This document shows positions 1 to 9,530 of a stretch of 64,000 nt of DNA, one piece after another. Both the position numbers and the translations under genes were made by a program. Where the stretch lies: contig OW387149.1 in NCBI GenBank assembly GCA_936440205.1, positions 29,976,966 to 30,040,965 of the forward strand, in the 5' to 3' direction. The number at the start of each line of letters is the position of its first letter. Within the stretch, counting starts at the first letter, position 1. The notes beneath the pieces are model-generated. The model was not told where the DNA came from. It saw nothing but the letters and a program-made list of their open reading frames with translations, and did not search any database. This stretch comes from Lepidonotus clava (Eukaryota > Annelida > Polychaeta > Phyllodocida > Polynoidae).

Positions 1-310
1 TATCAAGGGTGGTGATGGCAATCAAATCTATGGGTAGGTAGAGACCATACCCTTTCACTTTTACAGGAGTAGGTTTTTTTGAATGTGCATGTTCCTATAG
101 ACAGGGTCATACATAAAAAAGCCAGTGGCCCAAATACCTTTGATAACCCAGTCATTACCACTGAGACATGCAGAGGGAACACAGAGAGTATTATACTATA
201 ATACTCTCTGGGGACTATTAGCCAGCCCAGACTAGGATCGAACCTAGGATCGAACCCAGACCACCAGCACACCAGAAAGTCACACTATCCACTGTATCAT
301 CCTGCACACC
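1..310 (-). repeat. tRNA-derived SINE (left edge open)
   Basis: Read on the minus strand, the sequence from about 300 downward has a tRNA-like head: an A-box-like ACAGTGGATAGTGTG stretch, then two B-box-like GGTTCGATCC copies (plus-strand 235-244 and 248-257). The body follows. It contains a perfect 27-bp palindrome at 183-209 (arms AGAGAGTATTATA). The distal part (about 1-120) resembles plus-strand 37085-37205, so this is a dispersed family. Folding as a functional tRNA is not supported. The element may extend left of the window. Confidence 0.6.
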
Positions 311-970
311 TCCTATTGGAAAGATGTACCTTTGTGTTAGACATTCCCACATTAGTGTTTCGTGTATCTAGTATCGATAGAAAGAAAATAATATATCTAA
401 AATCATAAAATCACATTGTATTGTATTTCTATAGTGACTAGGGAAGTAGTATAAGCTTATTGTTCTAGAACATCAGTAGAACCCCGGACCTATTACAATT
501 AGCAGGACAATGTTAGACAAAGGAATTAAATATCACCCAATTCCTTAATCAGACCAGTGAGCAACTGAAGATTTGGCCGTTGCCAGAGGTCAGGCTGTTC
601 ACTTTATTTTTATAAGGCACCCATTTCCATTTCTTATCTATTACAACAATAACTTACTAAAGTTATAACTGCTTCTAATACATTTTAATACCAGAAAACT
701 GTTGCGGTTTAAACCATGGGTATGTGATTATGTGGGTATGTGGTTAACAAAATACTCCTACATATCGAATACAGCCCAATATTGTGGCCTTTCCCCATAG
801 GAACGAAAGCTAGTAAAAACTGTTGAAACCAACCAATAACGTCCAACACTTGGCTAATATGATATTAAAAAGTGGGAGCCAGCGGTGGAGAAAAGACAAG
901 TGACAAGACATGTAGAATTCAATATTGAGACCCAATGAATAATAACATTGAATATGTCAATTCGGAGTAC
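311..970. other. AT-rich intergenic sequence, no gene seen
   Basis: No ORF of note, no splice-flanked coding segment and no recognisable repeat ends. A short GGTTTAAACC palindrome lies near 705. The last four bases, GTAC at 967-970, are the left target-site duplication of the solo LTR that follows. Confidence 0.6.
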
Positions 971-1928
971 TGTGATGAATGTCCATTCATCTGTATCAAA
1001 AGCAGTTGTCGGAAATAATATAGAATAGTGTAAATCAAAGAGATGTGTTTGTAAGACCCGAAACCTGAAAACCCGAAACCCGAAAACCTGAAACCTGAAA
1101 CCCGAAAAGATTGTAAACCGGATGTGACGTCAGAATGGTCACATGATATGAAGCGGCCAATCAGAGCTGAGTAATAGGGTATAAAAAGGGATGGTGAGGC
1201 CCGGAATAAACAGTTCCATCTTGGTACTCCTTGTGTTCACAAGTGTCTTCTTCCCATAGCATAGCCCTCGAAGGGGTTTAAGACAATAAGATGATAAGAT
1301 AATAACTAATTAACAAGACAAACTGGTGTAATTTAAGTAAAGTTCAGATATAATTTAGAGTTTGAAATAGAACAAGACTACGGGGGACCGAATGACCGAA
1401 AGATGGCACAACGGCCCGAAATGGCCCGAAATGGCCCGAAGAGCAACACGGGACTGGAAAACCGGGTAAGTATGGAAGCCTGAAATAGTAAGCGGCCATC
1501 CTGTGACCATGGGTATGGAGGTGCAACTGGCTTGGCCCAACACTACCACCCACTAGGCGAGTGTCGGCCCGACGCCCCACGGAAGATCAGAGTGGACATC
1601 CAACCCCAGGACAAACAAGAGGAAACACCCTGTTACTATCAACCCATCCCCATCATATTTCATTGTCCTCCATGTCCTCACTTGAACCCCCTGGTCCACC
1701 GTGCCCAATGTCCGGAACACCTCGGACCCGACCGACCGGCATACACCTCCCCTCTCGAAGAATACCAATTTCCCGATTGACCCGCTCATTCCCCCTTGTG
1801 CGCAAGGCACAACTCTTGATCTTACACCTTGGTCTCTTGCTCAAACTCTTCGTCTGGCTTGAGACCAAAATAACCCCCCGTCCGTCCGTCGTAGAACTCG
1901 GTAACCTCGAACTACCGAGGATTGCACA
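971..1928 (+). mobile_element. Solo LTR (Ty3/gypsy family related to the 3.8 kb element)
   Basis: A 958-bp solo LTR starting TGTGATGAATG and ending TTGCACA, flanked by a 4-bp duplication GTAC (967-970 and 1929-1932). It shares the layout of the full element's LTR: a start palindrome (GATGAATG tc CATTCATC), a CRE TGACGTCA (1125-1132), a CCAAT box, TATAAAA (about 1180) and AATAAA (1205-1210), all on +. Sequence similarity to the full element's LTR is clear in the promoter and weak elsewhere, so it is an older or different subfamily. Confidence 0.85.
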
Positions 1929-1951
1929 GTACCTAGACTGGTTCAGGCCTA

Positions 1952-3010
1952 AGCCCCATACCAACTAACACATTGTTGTAGTCAGCACAAATCAGTGGAA
2001 TATACTGGTTTTGCACCAATTTATAGGCCAACTGTATGTGGGTATGGTTTGCTAACTCAGAGTTGGCAACGGCCGAGCGAACCCATATGATATTGTGATG
2101 AATTGTCCATTCATCTATTTTAAGGTACGAACTAGAATGAATTATGTGAAATAATCTAATAATAGTGTAACAAATGTCAATTGATAGTAAAAACGTAAGG
2201 TACGAAACAGTATGAAAGTAGTCAGAAAGTACGAAAGTAGTAACCTGATGTGACATCAGAATGGTCAAGTGGTTGAGATTGACCAATCAGAATTGAGTAA
2301 TAGACTAAAAAAGGGGGCGTGAAGGCCCAAAATAAACAGTTCCTCCTTGGTACTCACTATATTCACATGTCTCTTCTTTAAGATGTCCAGCCCCCGTATT
2401 GGCCTAAGTCGAAGATATGCAATAATAGGAGAGACCGATCCAGTAAAACTTAGCTAAAGACATAAGTTATCAGTAAATTTGGCAGTGGCCCAAGAAGCCC
2501 GACGATGGTAGGAAAGCCCAGATCAGCCCGAGAAGCCGGCCGAGACCAAAAGACTGGCCAGGTACGAAAGCCCAAAGTAGTAAGCAGTCGGCAGGAACAA
2601 AGGTACGACCCACTCGGCCAAATGCTACCACTCTCTAGGTAAGCAACAACCTGACTCCTTGGACGGGCCAGCCGAACTGTAAACCGCTTTGATGCCTGAG
2701 ACACGCCATACCCCAAAACCCCTACTGAGTCGACCCTCAAGAACTCCACCCCAACCGACCCGTTCGTTCACCCTCATGCATGAGGGACGATTCTTAATCT
2801 TACACCTCGGTTTCCTATTCGAACTCTTCGTTGGCTCGGGACCGAAATCGAAACAACCAACCATCTCTTTGTCATAGAGTTTGGAAACCCAGACTCTCCG
2901 GCGAAGGTCACAATATTAAGTATTTTTGATAATTTGATGCCGACGCCAACTACCAATGGACATCAGCATTGGCATTGGCTGTCAGTCCATCGTCTAGTGG
3001 GTATGGTGCT
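1952..3010. mobile_element. MITE interrupted by a solo LTR
   Basis: The left end at about 1952 reads AGCCCCATACCAACTA. The right end, read inward from 3010, reads AGCACCATACCCACTAGACG. These match the ends of the MITEs at 41724 and 52839. The two halves (1952-2093 and 2917-3010) add up to about 240 bp, like the other copies. The solo LTR at 2094-2912 lies between them with its own 4-bp duplication, so the LTR landed in an existing MITE. The flanking 3-bp sites (CTA and TAA) are not identical, which fits age. Confidence 0.6.
2094..2912 (+). mobile_element. Solo LTR, second, related family
   Basis: An 819-bp LTR from TGTGATGAATTG to GAAGGTCACA, flanked by the 4-bp duplication ATAT (2090-2093 and 2913-2916). 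It starts with the same family palindrome (GATGAAT/ATTCATC arms). It carries a CRE-like TGACATCA, a CCAAT box, a degenerate TATA-like stretch and AATAAA in the same order as the other LTRs. It is inserted inside a MITE and has the same orientation as the solo LTR at 971 and the full element at 3853. Confidence 0.83.
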
Positions 3011-3848
3011 TAATTTCTTACCACCTGCTGTGGATACCTCTGCTGCCTTATTGTCTGACTCTTGCATGGCTTTATTACCTGCACTGCTGGCGAGCAATGC
3101 GTACAGAGGCGAGTAATGTATACAGAGGTTGACAGTCATCGGCTGACGTGACTATTCAATATGTCAATGGAGATTTTAAAGTTCCCTCATTTGTTGTCCC
3201 TGCTTTGGAAAGTCTCATTAAGAGTTGTCCTAAACAATCACAACCTGGGGATGTCTTATATACTTTCCCGGGACTGGGCCAAATTAAGTAAAGTCTAGCC
3301 CACCATTTTCTTAAAAAATGTGGTGAAACCTTATGCAATGAAGATAATAAGATTCAATTTGTGTTTATATGTAAATTTATCTTCTATCTGGGTTGGGCAG
3401 CATAGTCAAACTATGCAATTCAATATATACCGTTAGCCGTATAAGCCCTGATAGAACTATATGGGTTATTAAAACCTTGTATTTTTTCCGAGTTCTGCCA
3501 TCAAAACTAAAGTATCTAGACCTATTGTGTCATATTCAGTCAGATATATTCACTGCTGGGGCTATTGGTGATATAGCCCTATAGGTGAATATATCAGACC
3601 AAATACGATGAAAAGGTGTCTTCTTTGTTCTATGGAGTCAATTCAAGCTGAATAAATTATCAATTTGTTAGAAAGTGAAATCTTCATTTTGTGCTTCAAT
3701 AAGTATTGATACACAATGACTGCCATGACTACAACTACATCCCCATTGCTAAGACAACAAAGAGTTGAAGGTAAAGTTGAATATCAATGACAGAATGTGG
3801 CATGTAAGTGTCTTCTTTATCTTATGTGATGGCTACAACAGTGTCTTG
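3011..3848. other. Intergenic, partly a diverged copy of the 17.7-19.2 kb repeat
   Basis: No gene seen. The stretch around 3660-3760, ending in a segment with ATGACTGCCATGACTA, resembles 18310-18390 on the far side of the retroelement. The retroelement at 3853 therefore probably landed inside an already duplicated local repeat. Confidence 0.45.
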
Positions 3849-3852
3849 GTAC

Positions 3853-4912
3853 TGTGATGAACGGCTATTCATCCAAAAATACATAGAGGTCAAAATAATA
3901 GAAATAAGGTAATAGTAGAAATATATGAAATATATGTAAGAGAACGAAATAAATGTAAAGGAACGAATATGTAATAATGAACGAAAGTATAGAAAGCCTG
4001 AAAAAGAGGCACGAATATGTAAAAGAACGAATATGTAAAGAACGAATATGTTAAAGAACGAATATGTAAAGAATGAATATGTAAGGAACGAATATGTAAG
4101 GAACGAAAATGTAAAGGAACGAAACCCGGAAATATGTAAACCGGAAGTGAAATGTAAACCGGAAACGGAAAATATAAACCGGAAGTGACGTCAGTTGTAG
4201 GTCACGTGACCGAAAGCAGCCAATCAGGGCTGACCTCTATAGTATATAAAGGGGCGGTGAGGCCCGAATAAACAGAGTTCTTTAACAGTTCTCCTGGTGT
4301 CCAGACGTGTCCTCTTTCCTGAAACAACCGCTAAAGATGAGCCGATTAGAGTAATTAACCAGAAGTTAGGACAAAGCAGTCGAAGCTCGAGATAGGTAGT
4401 AGGAACACAGGGTAAGGGGCCCGACGGCCCGAAGAACGAGGAACGAGGGAACGGAGTAAGGCACGAAGGCCCGAAGTAGTCCCGGAAACCGAGGCGTAGT
4501 ATGGCACGAAGACATGGGGAACGGAACGAAGGAACGAAGTCCGCGGGGACGAGGGCGCGGCATGCTCGGCCCCACGCTACCAAACAATAGGCGACCGTCG
4601 GCCCGTCGCCCCCGCGGACCGGAACTCAGGGGTGGACCGCCCGGTCGGGGTGAATGCTGGTCTGGGAGATAGAGCGAGACGAACCCCGGCCGACCCGTAC
4701 CCCTACCATAATTTCCCTTCCCCGCAGTCCTCCGTTGACATCGAGTGCCGATTCCCGACCGATTCGCTCAGCCCCCCCTCGTGCGCGAGGCACGACTCTA
4801 GAAACACATCTCGGTTCTTGGCCCGGATTCCCTGTCCGCCCCGAGACCCGAACAACCCCCACGTTCCTCTGTTGTAAGAATCGGCAACCCCGACTTACCA
4901 GAGAACGTCACA
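3853..4912 (+). repeat. 5' LTR of the 13.7 kb retroelement
   Basis: TG...CA ended, 1,060 bp. It opens with an inverted repeat GATGAA cggcta TTCATC. U3 holds an imperfect tandem array of about 14-bp units around AAGGAACGAATATGT (about 3955-4120). The promoter motifs and AATAAA follow, then a GC-rich R/U5. It is nearly identical to the 3' LTR. Confidence 0.95.
4130..4275 (+). promoter_or_regulatory. LTR promoter: ETS, CRE, E-box, CCAAT, TATA, poly(A) signal
   Basis: Within 150 bp lie CCGGAAGTG (ETS-like, twice, with a related CCGGAAACG), TGACGTCA (CRE, 4186-4193), GGTCACGTGACC (palindrome with a CACGTG E-box, 4200-4211), CCAAT (4220-4224), TATATAAA (4243-4250) and AATAAA (4267-4272). Start and poly(A) signals are therefore very close together, as expected for a compact R region. 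The same order recurs in the solo LTRs and, on the other strand, in the element at 27274-35086. The factor names are motif matches only. Confidence 0.7.
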
Positions 4913-4935
4913 CTGGTGGCAGCGGTGGTGCTGAA
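4913..4935 (+). other. Primer-binding-like site and leader start
   Basis: Directly after the LTR end comes C then TGGTGGCAGCGGTGG. A TGG start right after the LTR is the usual place of a tRNA primer site in LTR elements. The tRNA was not identified. The same string, reverse-complemented, flanks the LTR at 34087 in the other copy. Confidence 0.6.
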
Positions 4936-4988
4936 ATAGGCACATACGGACTTGTGGATCTTGGGTGTTTCGTCGGTATTGTATACTC

Positions 4989-5939
4989 ATGGCGACCGCG
5001 GCAGTCTTCGAGCAGATGGATTCTGACGTCGCCTTCAAGGAAGGTGGGGAGGAGAAAGGAGGTGCGAAAACCGAGACCAAAGGGGAGGACACGACCATCA
5101 TGGGTAGGCAGTTTAATTTTATGGGAACGTCCACCCCGACGGATGAGCAGAATGCGCGGGCTCAACAACAACAGACCGGCCAGGTAGGAGCGAGTTTGAA
5201 GAAGTTTAGTTTACGACCGGAGAAGTATGACGGTAAACCGGATTTCGAGGGATGGATCAACCAGTTTGAGGAGTACGCAACATTGGGACGTTGGACGGCC
5301 GAGGAAAAAGCGGCGATGCTCTTTCTCTCGCTGACGGGAACGGCACGAATGTACTTTGTCGGGCTCCCGGACAGGGAACGACTCCGTTACTCGGCGAGGG
5401 TAGATGCGTTGCGACGGAGGTTCGGTCAGGAGAAGGACACGTGCAATGCTCTGCAAGAATTGGCGGGATTAAAACGCGTAAAGAACCAGACAGCGAAGGA
5501 GTTGGCTGATAATGCCCGGCGACTGGCATCGAGAGCCTACTTCTCCAACGACTACGCTAGCCAGGAAAAAGCAGCATTACATGCGTTCCAGGCTGCAGTT
5601 GGGGAAGACCTTCAGCTGAAGTGTGCAGAGAAAGGATGCAAGACACTAGAGGAGGCGGTAGAGGTGGTAGAAATACAAGAACGATACTCACGCCGCCTCC
5701 TGCGGGCAGTGAAGCCCGAGGAGGACGCCAATACACAGATCATGGCCTTAAACGGTAAGTTGGAGGAGATGATGAAAGAATTGGCAGAAGAACGGGAAGC
5801 TAGAAGACAAGCAACGGCCCGGAGGGAGGCGTTTAAGAAGCGAAAAGAAGATTTAGAGTGTCATCAATGTCACCAGAAGGGCCATTTCGCAAGAGAGTGT
5901 TCTCAGCGGCAGGGAAACGGACAGTCGCCGTCGCAGTAA
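4989..5939 (+). CDS. gag: Gag polyprotein of the retroelement
   Basis: Retrotransposon gag of 316 residues from the first ATG at 4989; the open frame extends a few codons upstream without ATG. The central part (roughly residues 60-220) has the usual gypsy gag layout, with LRPEKYDGKPDFEGWINQ near its start and a helical, charged core. The C-terminal tail carries a CCHC zinc knuckle, CHQCHQKGHFAREC (C-X2-C-X4-H-X4-C, about residues 291-304), followed by a short Gln/Ser tail. The knuckle binds RNA in this family and the core forms the particle shell. Pol follows about 50 bp later in the same frame across a very GC-rich, hairpin-prone spacer; how pol is expressed is not clear from sequence. A close relative of this gag lies on the minus strand at 33.1-34.0 kb. 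Confidence 0.93.
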   Translation: MATAAVFEQMDSDVAFKEGGEEKGGAKTETKGEDTTIMGRQFNFMGTSTPTDEQNARAQQQQTGQVGASLKKFSLRPEKYDGKPDFEGWINQFEEYATLGRWTAEEKAAMLFLSLTGTARMYFVGLPDRERLRYSARVDALRRRFGQEKDTCNALQELAGLKRVKNQTAKELADNARRLASRAYFSNDYASQEKAALHAFQAAVGEDLQLKCAEKGCKTLEEAVEVVEIQERYSRRLLRAVKPEEDANTQIMALNGKLEEMMKELAEEREARRQATARREAFKKRKEDLECHQCHQKGHFARECSQRQGNGQSPSQ

Positions 5940-5990
5940 GCGCGGGGCCCCCTTCGGGCGCGGCGAGAGAAGTAGTAGGCATGGGAGAAT

Positions 5991-8900
5991 GTGGACGGGC
6001 CGGTGGGAGAGAGTGTCGTCCGTTTTTTGGTTGATACCGGATCTATGATCAGTCTGCTGTCGGAACGCCTCTGGAGAGAGTGGGGACGAAAATGGGAAGA
6101 ACTGGATGGATATGAAGGACGTCTCTGCTCGGTGGATGGTAGTCCGTTGCGGTGCTACGGATGCACGAACTTGCCAGTAAAATTGGGAACGCGCGTGTTG
6201 CAGTGGACATTCATGGTGGCAGACATCGGTAGAGATGAAGGGATCCTGGGAAACGACTTCGCGGTGAAATACCGGCTAACAGTTAAGCCCCACGCGAGTG
6301 CTATCTTCCTGCCCGCCGAGGGGGAGGGAGAGGGGGAACGAATCCCGGGAGCAGAACAAAGAACGGATGGGATTCGGGCAGTTACCGTCGGAGGACAGGT
6401 CGTGCGAATCGAGGGAACGACGGAAATACCCCCACTCCAAGTGACCCGAGTAACAGTAGTAACGAGAGTAGATATAGGACAGAGTGGACAGCTGGCTGTC
6501 ATCACCGGCGCTGGATTACCTATGGGACTGGAGGTGATCCCAGGAACGGTGACATTGGGAGAAGAAAATAGAGTTTGGGTGGCCAACCGAGGGACCGAGA
6601 GCGCGAAATTGGAAACCGGCGGGGTACTCGGAGAAGCCACCTTCGTACAAGAGGTACGAGGAATAGGAAGTGAAGTAAAAGAACCCCCTGGAGCGCTCGT
6701 TGAAATGATAGAGGAGGCTAAGAAAGACCTGACCACGGAGGAAGGCGGAGAGCTGGAGAAAGCCATCATGGCCCGGGAACAAATGTTTGCGACCTCGAAA
6801 CATGAGTTAGGACGGACAGATTTAGTACAACATCGAATTAAAACGGGGGATCAGATGCCGATCAAGCAGAGGGTCAGACGGTATCCAGCCACCAGGAGAG
6901 AGGAGGAACGAGCACTGGTGGAGGATATGTTAAATCTAGGGATTATCCAGGAGAGCGGGAGTGCGTGGAGTAGCCCGACCGTTCTAGTCAAAAAGAAGGA
7001 CGGAGGAACGAGGTTCTGTATCGACTACCGAAAACTGAACCAGGCTACGAAAGTGGACGCCTATCCGCTCCCACGGATAGAGGACAGCCTCAACACCTTG
7101 GGAGGAAGCCTATTCTTTTGCAGTCTGGATCTCGCAAGCGGATATTGGCAGGTGGAGATGGCACCGGAGGACCAAGAAAAGACGGCCTTCGTGACTCAAG
7201 GAGGATTGTATGAGTTCAAAGTGATGCCATTCGGGCTAGTGAACGCCCCAGCCACCTTCGAGAGACTGATGGAAAGAATCCTCAGAGGAATCGTGTGGGA
7301 GGAGTGTCTGGTATACTTGGATGACATACTGGTCTTTGGACCAACGTTTAAAGTGACTCTGGAAAGATTGGTACGGGTTCTGGACCGATTGAACGCTGCA
7401 GGACTGAAGTTAAAGGCGCGAAAATACAAGCTGTTCCAGAAGAAGATTCCGTTCTTGGGGCACGTTGTCTCATTCAACGGGATCGAACCCGACCCCGAAA
7501 AGTGTCGGCAAGTAACCGAGTGGCCGGTCCCTCGGGATCTCCATGAGGTACGAGCCTTCGTGGGATTATGTTCGTATTATAGAAGGCATATAAACGGCTT
7601 CACGGAATTGGCTGCCCCCTTGTATGAATTGGCAACGAAGGAGGAACCGTTCGTGTGGAGCGCGAGACGACAAGAGGTATTTGATGCGATGAAGAAGGCG
7701 CTAACAGAGGCCCCGGTGTTGGGATTCCCGGAGGAAGATGGACAATGGTGGCTTGACACAGACGCCAGTGACGTGGGGACAGGAGCCGTGCTATCGCAGG
7801 AGCAGAGAGGGGAGGAACGGGTGATAGCTTACACGAGCAAAACCCTGGAGTCAAACGAACGAAAGTATTGCACCACGCGGAAAGAACTGTTGGCGGTGGT
7901 GCGAGCTTTGAAGCATTTTCGGTGCTACATCTATGGTCAACGCGTGATAGTCCGGACGGATAATAGCGCGGTCAGTTGGCTGCAGAGAAGTAAGGAACCG
8001 ATGGGGCAGGCTGCTCGGTGGATTGAGATTATCGACTCGCATGATGTGTCGTTCCAACACCGACCGGGCAGGAAGCATGGGAACGCTGACGCGTTGTCCC
8101 GGTATCCGTGCAAACAATGCGGAGAGGAGCACGAGAATACCGAAAAAGTGAGAGTAGTGACGCGGGCCCGGGGGTACGAGCCCGGATGGTCCCCGCAGGA
8201 GATGAGAGCAGCGCAGAGGAGGGATCGAGATATAGGGCCGATTGTCGCACGGATGGAAGAGAATGCGAACCGGCCAGGTTGGGAGGCCATATCTCCGGAA
8301 TCCCGGGAAACAAAGATCCTATGGAGGCAATGGGAACGATTAAGCCTCAGGGATGGCGTGCTGCATCGGAAGTACTGGGAACTAGAAGGACATGGTTGGA
8401 GGAACCAGTTGGTCGTTCCCCGAGGGGAACGGGCCAAGTTGGTAAGGGAATACCATGGAGGCGCGGCAGGAGCGCATTTGGGAGTCGCCAGAACGACGGC
8501 CCTGTTGGAGCAAGGGTTTTACTGGCCGGGACTCCGGGAAGACGTGCGGAAGGAATGTCGAGAATGTGATTGCGCGTTGCTGAAAAAAGGACGAGGGAGA
8601 CGGGAGCCGTTACATCAGTACATAGTGGGGGAGCCGATGGAATGGCTGGCCATGGATGTTTCGGGCCCGTACCCAGTCACCAAACGAGGAAATAAGTATT
8701 GCCTGATGGTAGGATGCTATTTCACCAAATGGTTGGAGTGTTTCCCGATCCCGGATCAAAAGGCAACGACAGTGGCGGACAAATTGGTTGAAGAAGTAGT
8801 AGCACGGTACGGCGCGTTTCGGGAACTACACTCGGATCAAGGCACGAATTTCGAATCCGAGGTGGTGGCTCAGGTCTGTGCACTATTTGGAATACACAAA

Positions 8901-9530
8901 ACAAGAACGACGCCGTACCACCCCAGGAGTGACGGGTACATAGAACGAAGTTTCCGTACTTTGGGGTGTTGTTTGAAAGCCAGCTGCCGAGCAACAGGCC
9001 GGGAATGGGATGAGATGGTCCCGCTCGTGATGATGAGTTATAGAGCAACGCCGCAAGCCAGCACGGGAGTGACACCGAATATGATGATGCTGGGCCGACA
9101 GACCATGATGCCGCGACAAGCGATTTATTGGAGACCTCTAGGACCAGAGGAGGAACCCCGACGGGTAGGCGACTATGTGGAAAGCCTAGAGGAAGGGCTA
9201 GTCGCGGCCTATCGGGAGGCCCGGACGGGGCTGAAACGAGCCGCCATCCATCAGAACGATGGGAAGGTGACTCGGCGGGAATACCACGCCGGAGAACTGG
9301 TCTGGGTGCACAATACGGTGGTGGATAGGGACAAAGGAACGAAGTTGCGATTTCCATGGATGGGCCCTGCACTGATCGTCAAGGTGCTTGACCGAGGACG
9401 GGTGGTAGTACGGAAGAAACGAGGGAAACCGGGGGGGGTAGTCCATGTGGACCGCCTGGAACCCTACCCAGGACACGCTGCGCCAGCCTGGATGGTAGCT
9501 GACCAGCAAGGATACGAGGCTGCACAGTAA
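5991..9530 (+). CDS. pol: Pol polyprotein: protease, RT, RNase H, integrase
   Basis: An open frame of 1,179 residues with the Ty3/gypsy domain order; the true N-terminus is uncertain (the frame opens at a GTG). Aspartic protease DTG at residues 15-17 (VDTGSMISLL). Reverse transcriptase about 330-520, with YLDD at 442-445. RNase H from about 585, with DTDASD near 589 and a later RTDNSAVSWL. Integrase zinc-binding H2C2 region about 820-870. Integrase catalytic core with D889, D949 and E985 (spacing D-X59-D-X35-E) in AMDVSGPY, HSDQGTNF and GYIERSF. RT before RNase H before integrase separates it from Copia. The protein copies the element RNA to DNA and inserts it. All key residues are visible. 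Confidence 0.95.
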   Translation: MDGPVGESVVRFLVDTGSMISLLSERLWREWGRKWEELDGYEGRLCSVDGSPLRCYGCTNLPVKLGTRVLQWTFMVADIGRDEGILGNDFAVKYRLTVKPHASAIFLPAEGEGEGERIPGAEQRTDGIRAVTVGGQVVRIEGTTEIPPLQVTRVTVVTRVDIGQSGQLAVITGAGLPMGLEVIPGTVTLGEENRVWVANRGTESAKLETGGVLGEATFVQEVRGIGSEVKEPPGALVEMIEEAKKDLTTEEGGELEKAIMAREQMFATSKHELGRTDLVQHRIKTGDQMPIKQRVRRYPATRREEERALVEDMLNLGIIQESGSAWSSPTVLVKKKDGGTRFCIDYRKLNQATKVDAYPLPRIEDSLNTLGGSLFFCSLDLASGYWQVEMAPEDQEKTAFVTQGGLYEFKVMPFGLVNAPATFERLMERILRGIVWEECLVYLDDILVFGPTFKVTLERLVRVLDRLNAAGLKLKARKYKLFQKKIPFLGHVVSFNGIEPDPEKCRQVTEWPVPRDLHEVRAFVGLCSYYRRHINGFTELAAPLYELATKEEPFVWSARRQEVFDAMKKALTEAPVLGFPEEDGQWWLDTDASDVGTGAVLSQEQRGEERVIAYTSKTLESNERKYCTTRKELLAVVRALKHFRCYIYGQRVIVRTDNSAVSWLQRSKEPMGQAARWIEIIDSHDVSFQHRPGRKHGNADALSRYPCKQCGEEHENTEKVRVVTRARGYEPGWSPQEMRAAQRRDRDIGPIVARMEENANRPGWEAISPESRETKILWRQWERLSLRDGVLHRKYWELEGHGWRNQLVVPRGERAKLVREYHGGAAGAHLGVARTTALLEQGFYWPGLREDVRKECRECDCALLKKGRGRREPLHQYIVGEPMEWLAMDVSGPYPVTKRGNKYCLMVGCYFTKWLECFPIPDQKATTVADKLVEEVVARYGAFRELHSDQGTNFESEVVAQVCALFGIHKTRTTPYHPRSDGYIERSFRTLGCCLKASCRATGREWDEMVPLVMMSYRATPQASTGVTPNMMMLGRQTMMPRQAIYWRPLGPEEEPRRVGDYVESLEEGLVAAYREARTGLKRAAIHQNDGKVTRREYHAGELVWVHNTVVDRDKGTKLRFPWMGPALIVKVLDRGRVVVRKKRGKPGGVVHVDRLEPYPGHAAPAWMVADQQGYEAAQ

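Noticed and set aside
230-260. A tRNA gene on the minus strand
   Set aside because: B-box-like GGTTCGATCC is present twice, but no cloverleaf with paired acceptor stem was found. A SINE explains it better.
4224-4877. Short frames in the LTRs (for example 4224-4583 minus and 4632-4877 plus)
   Set aside because: They recur in each LTR copy and lie across promoter, R and U5 sequence. They are non-coding.
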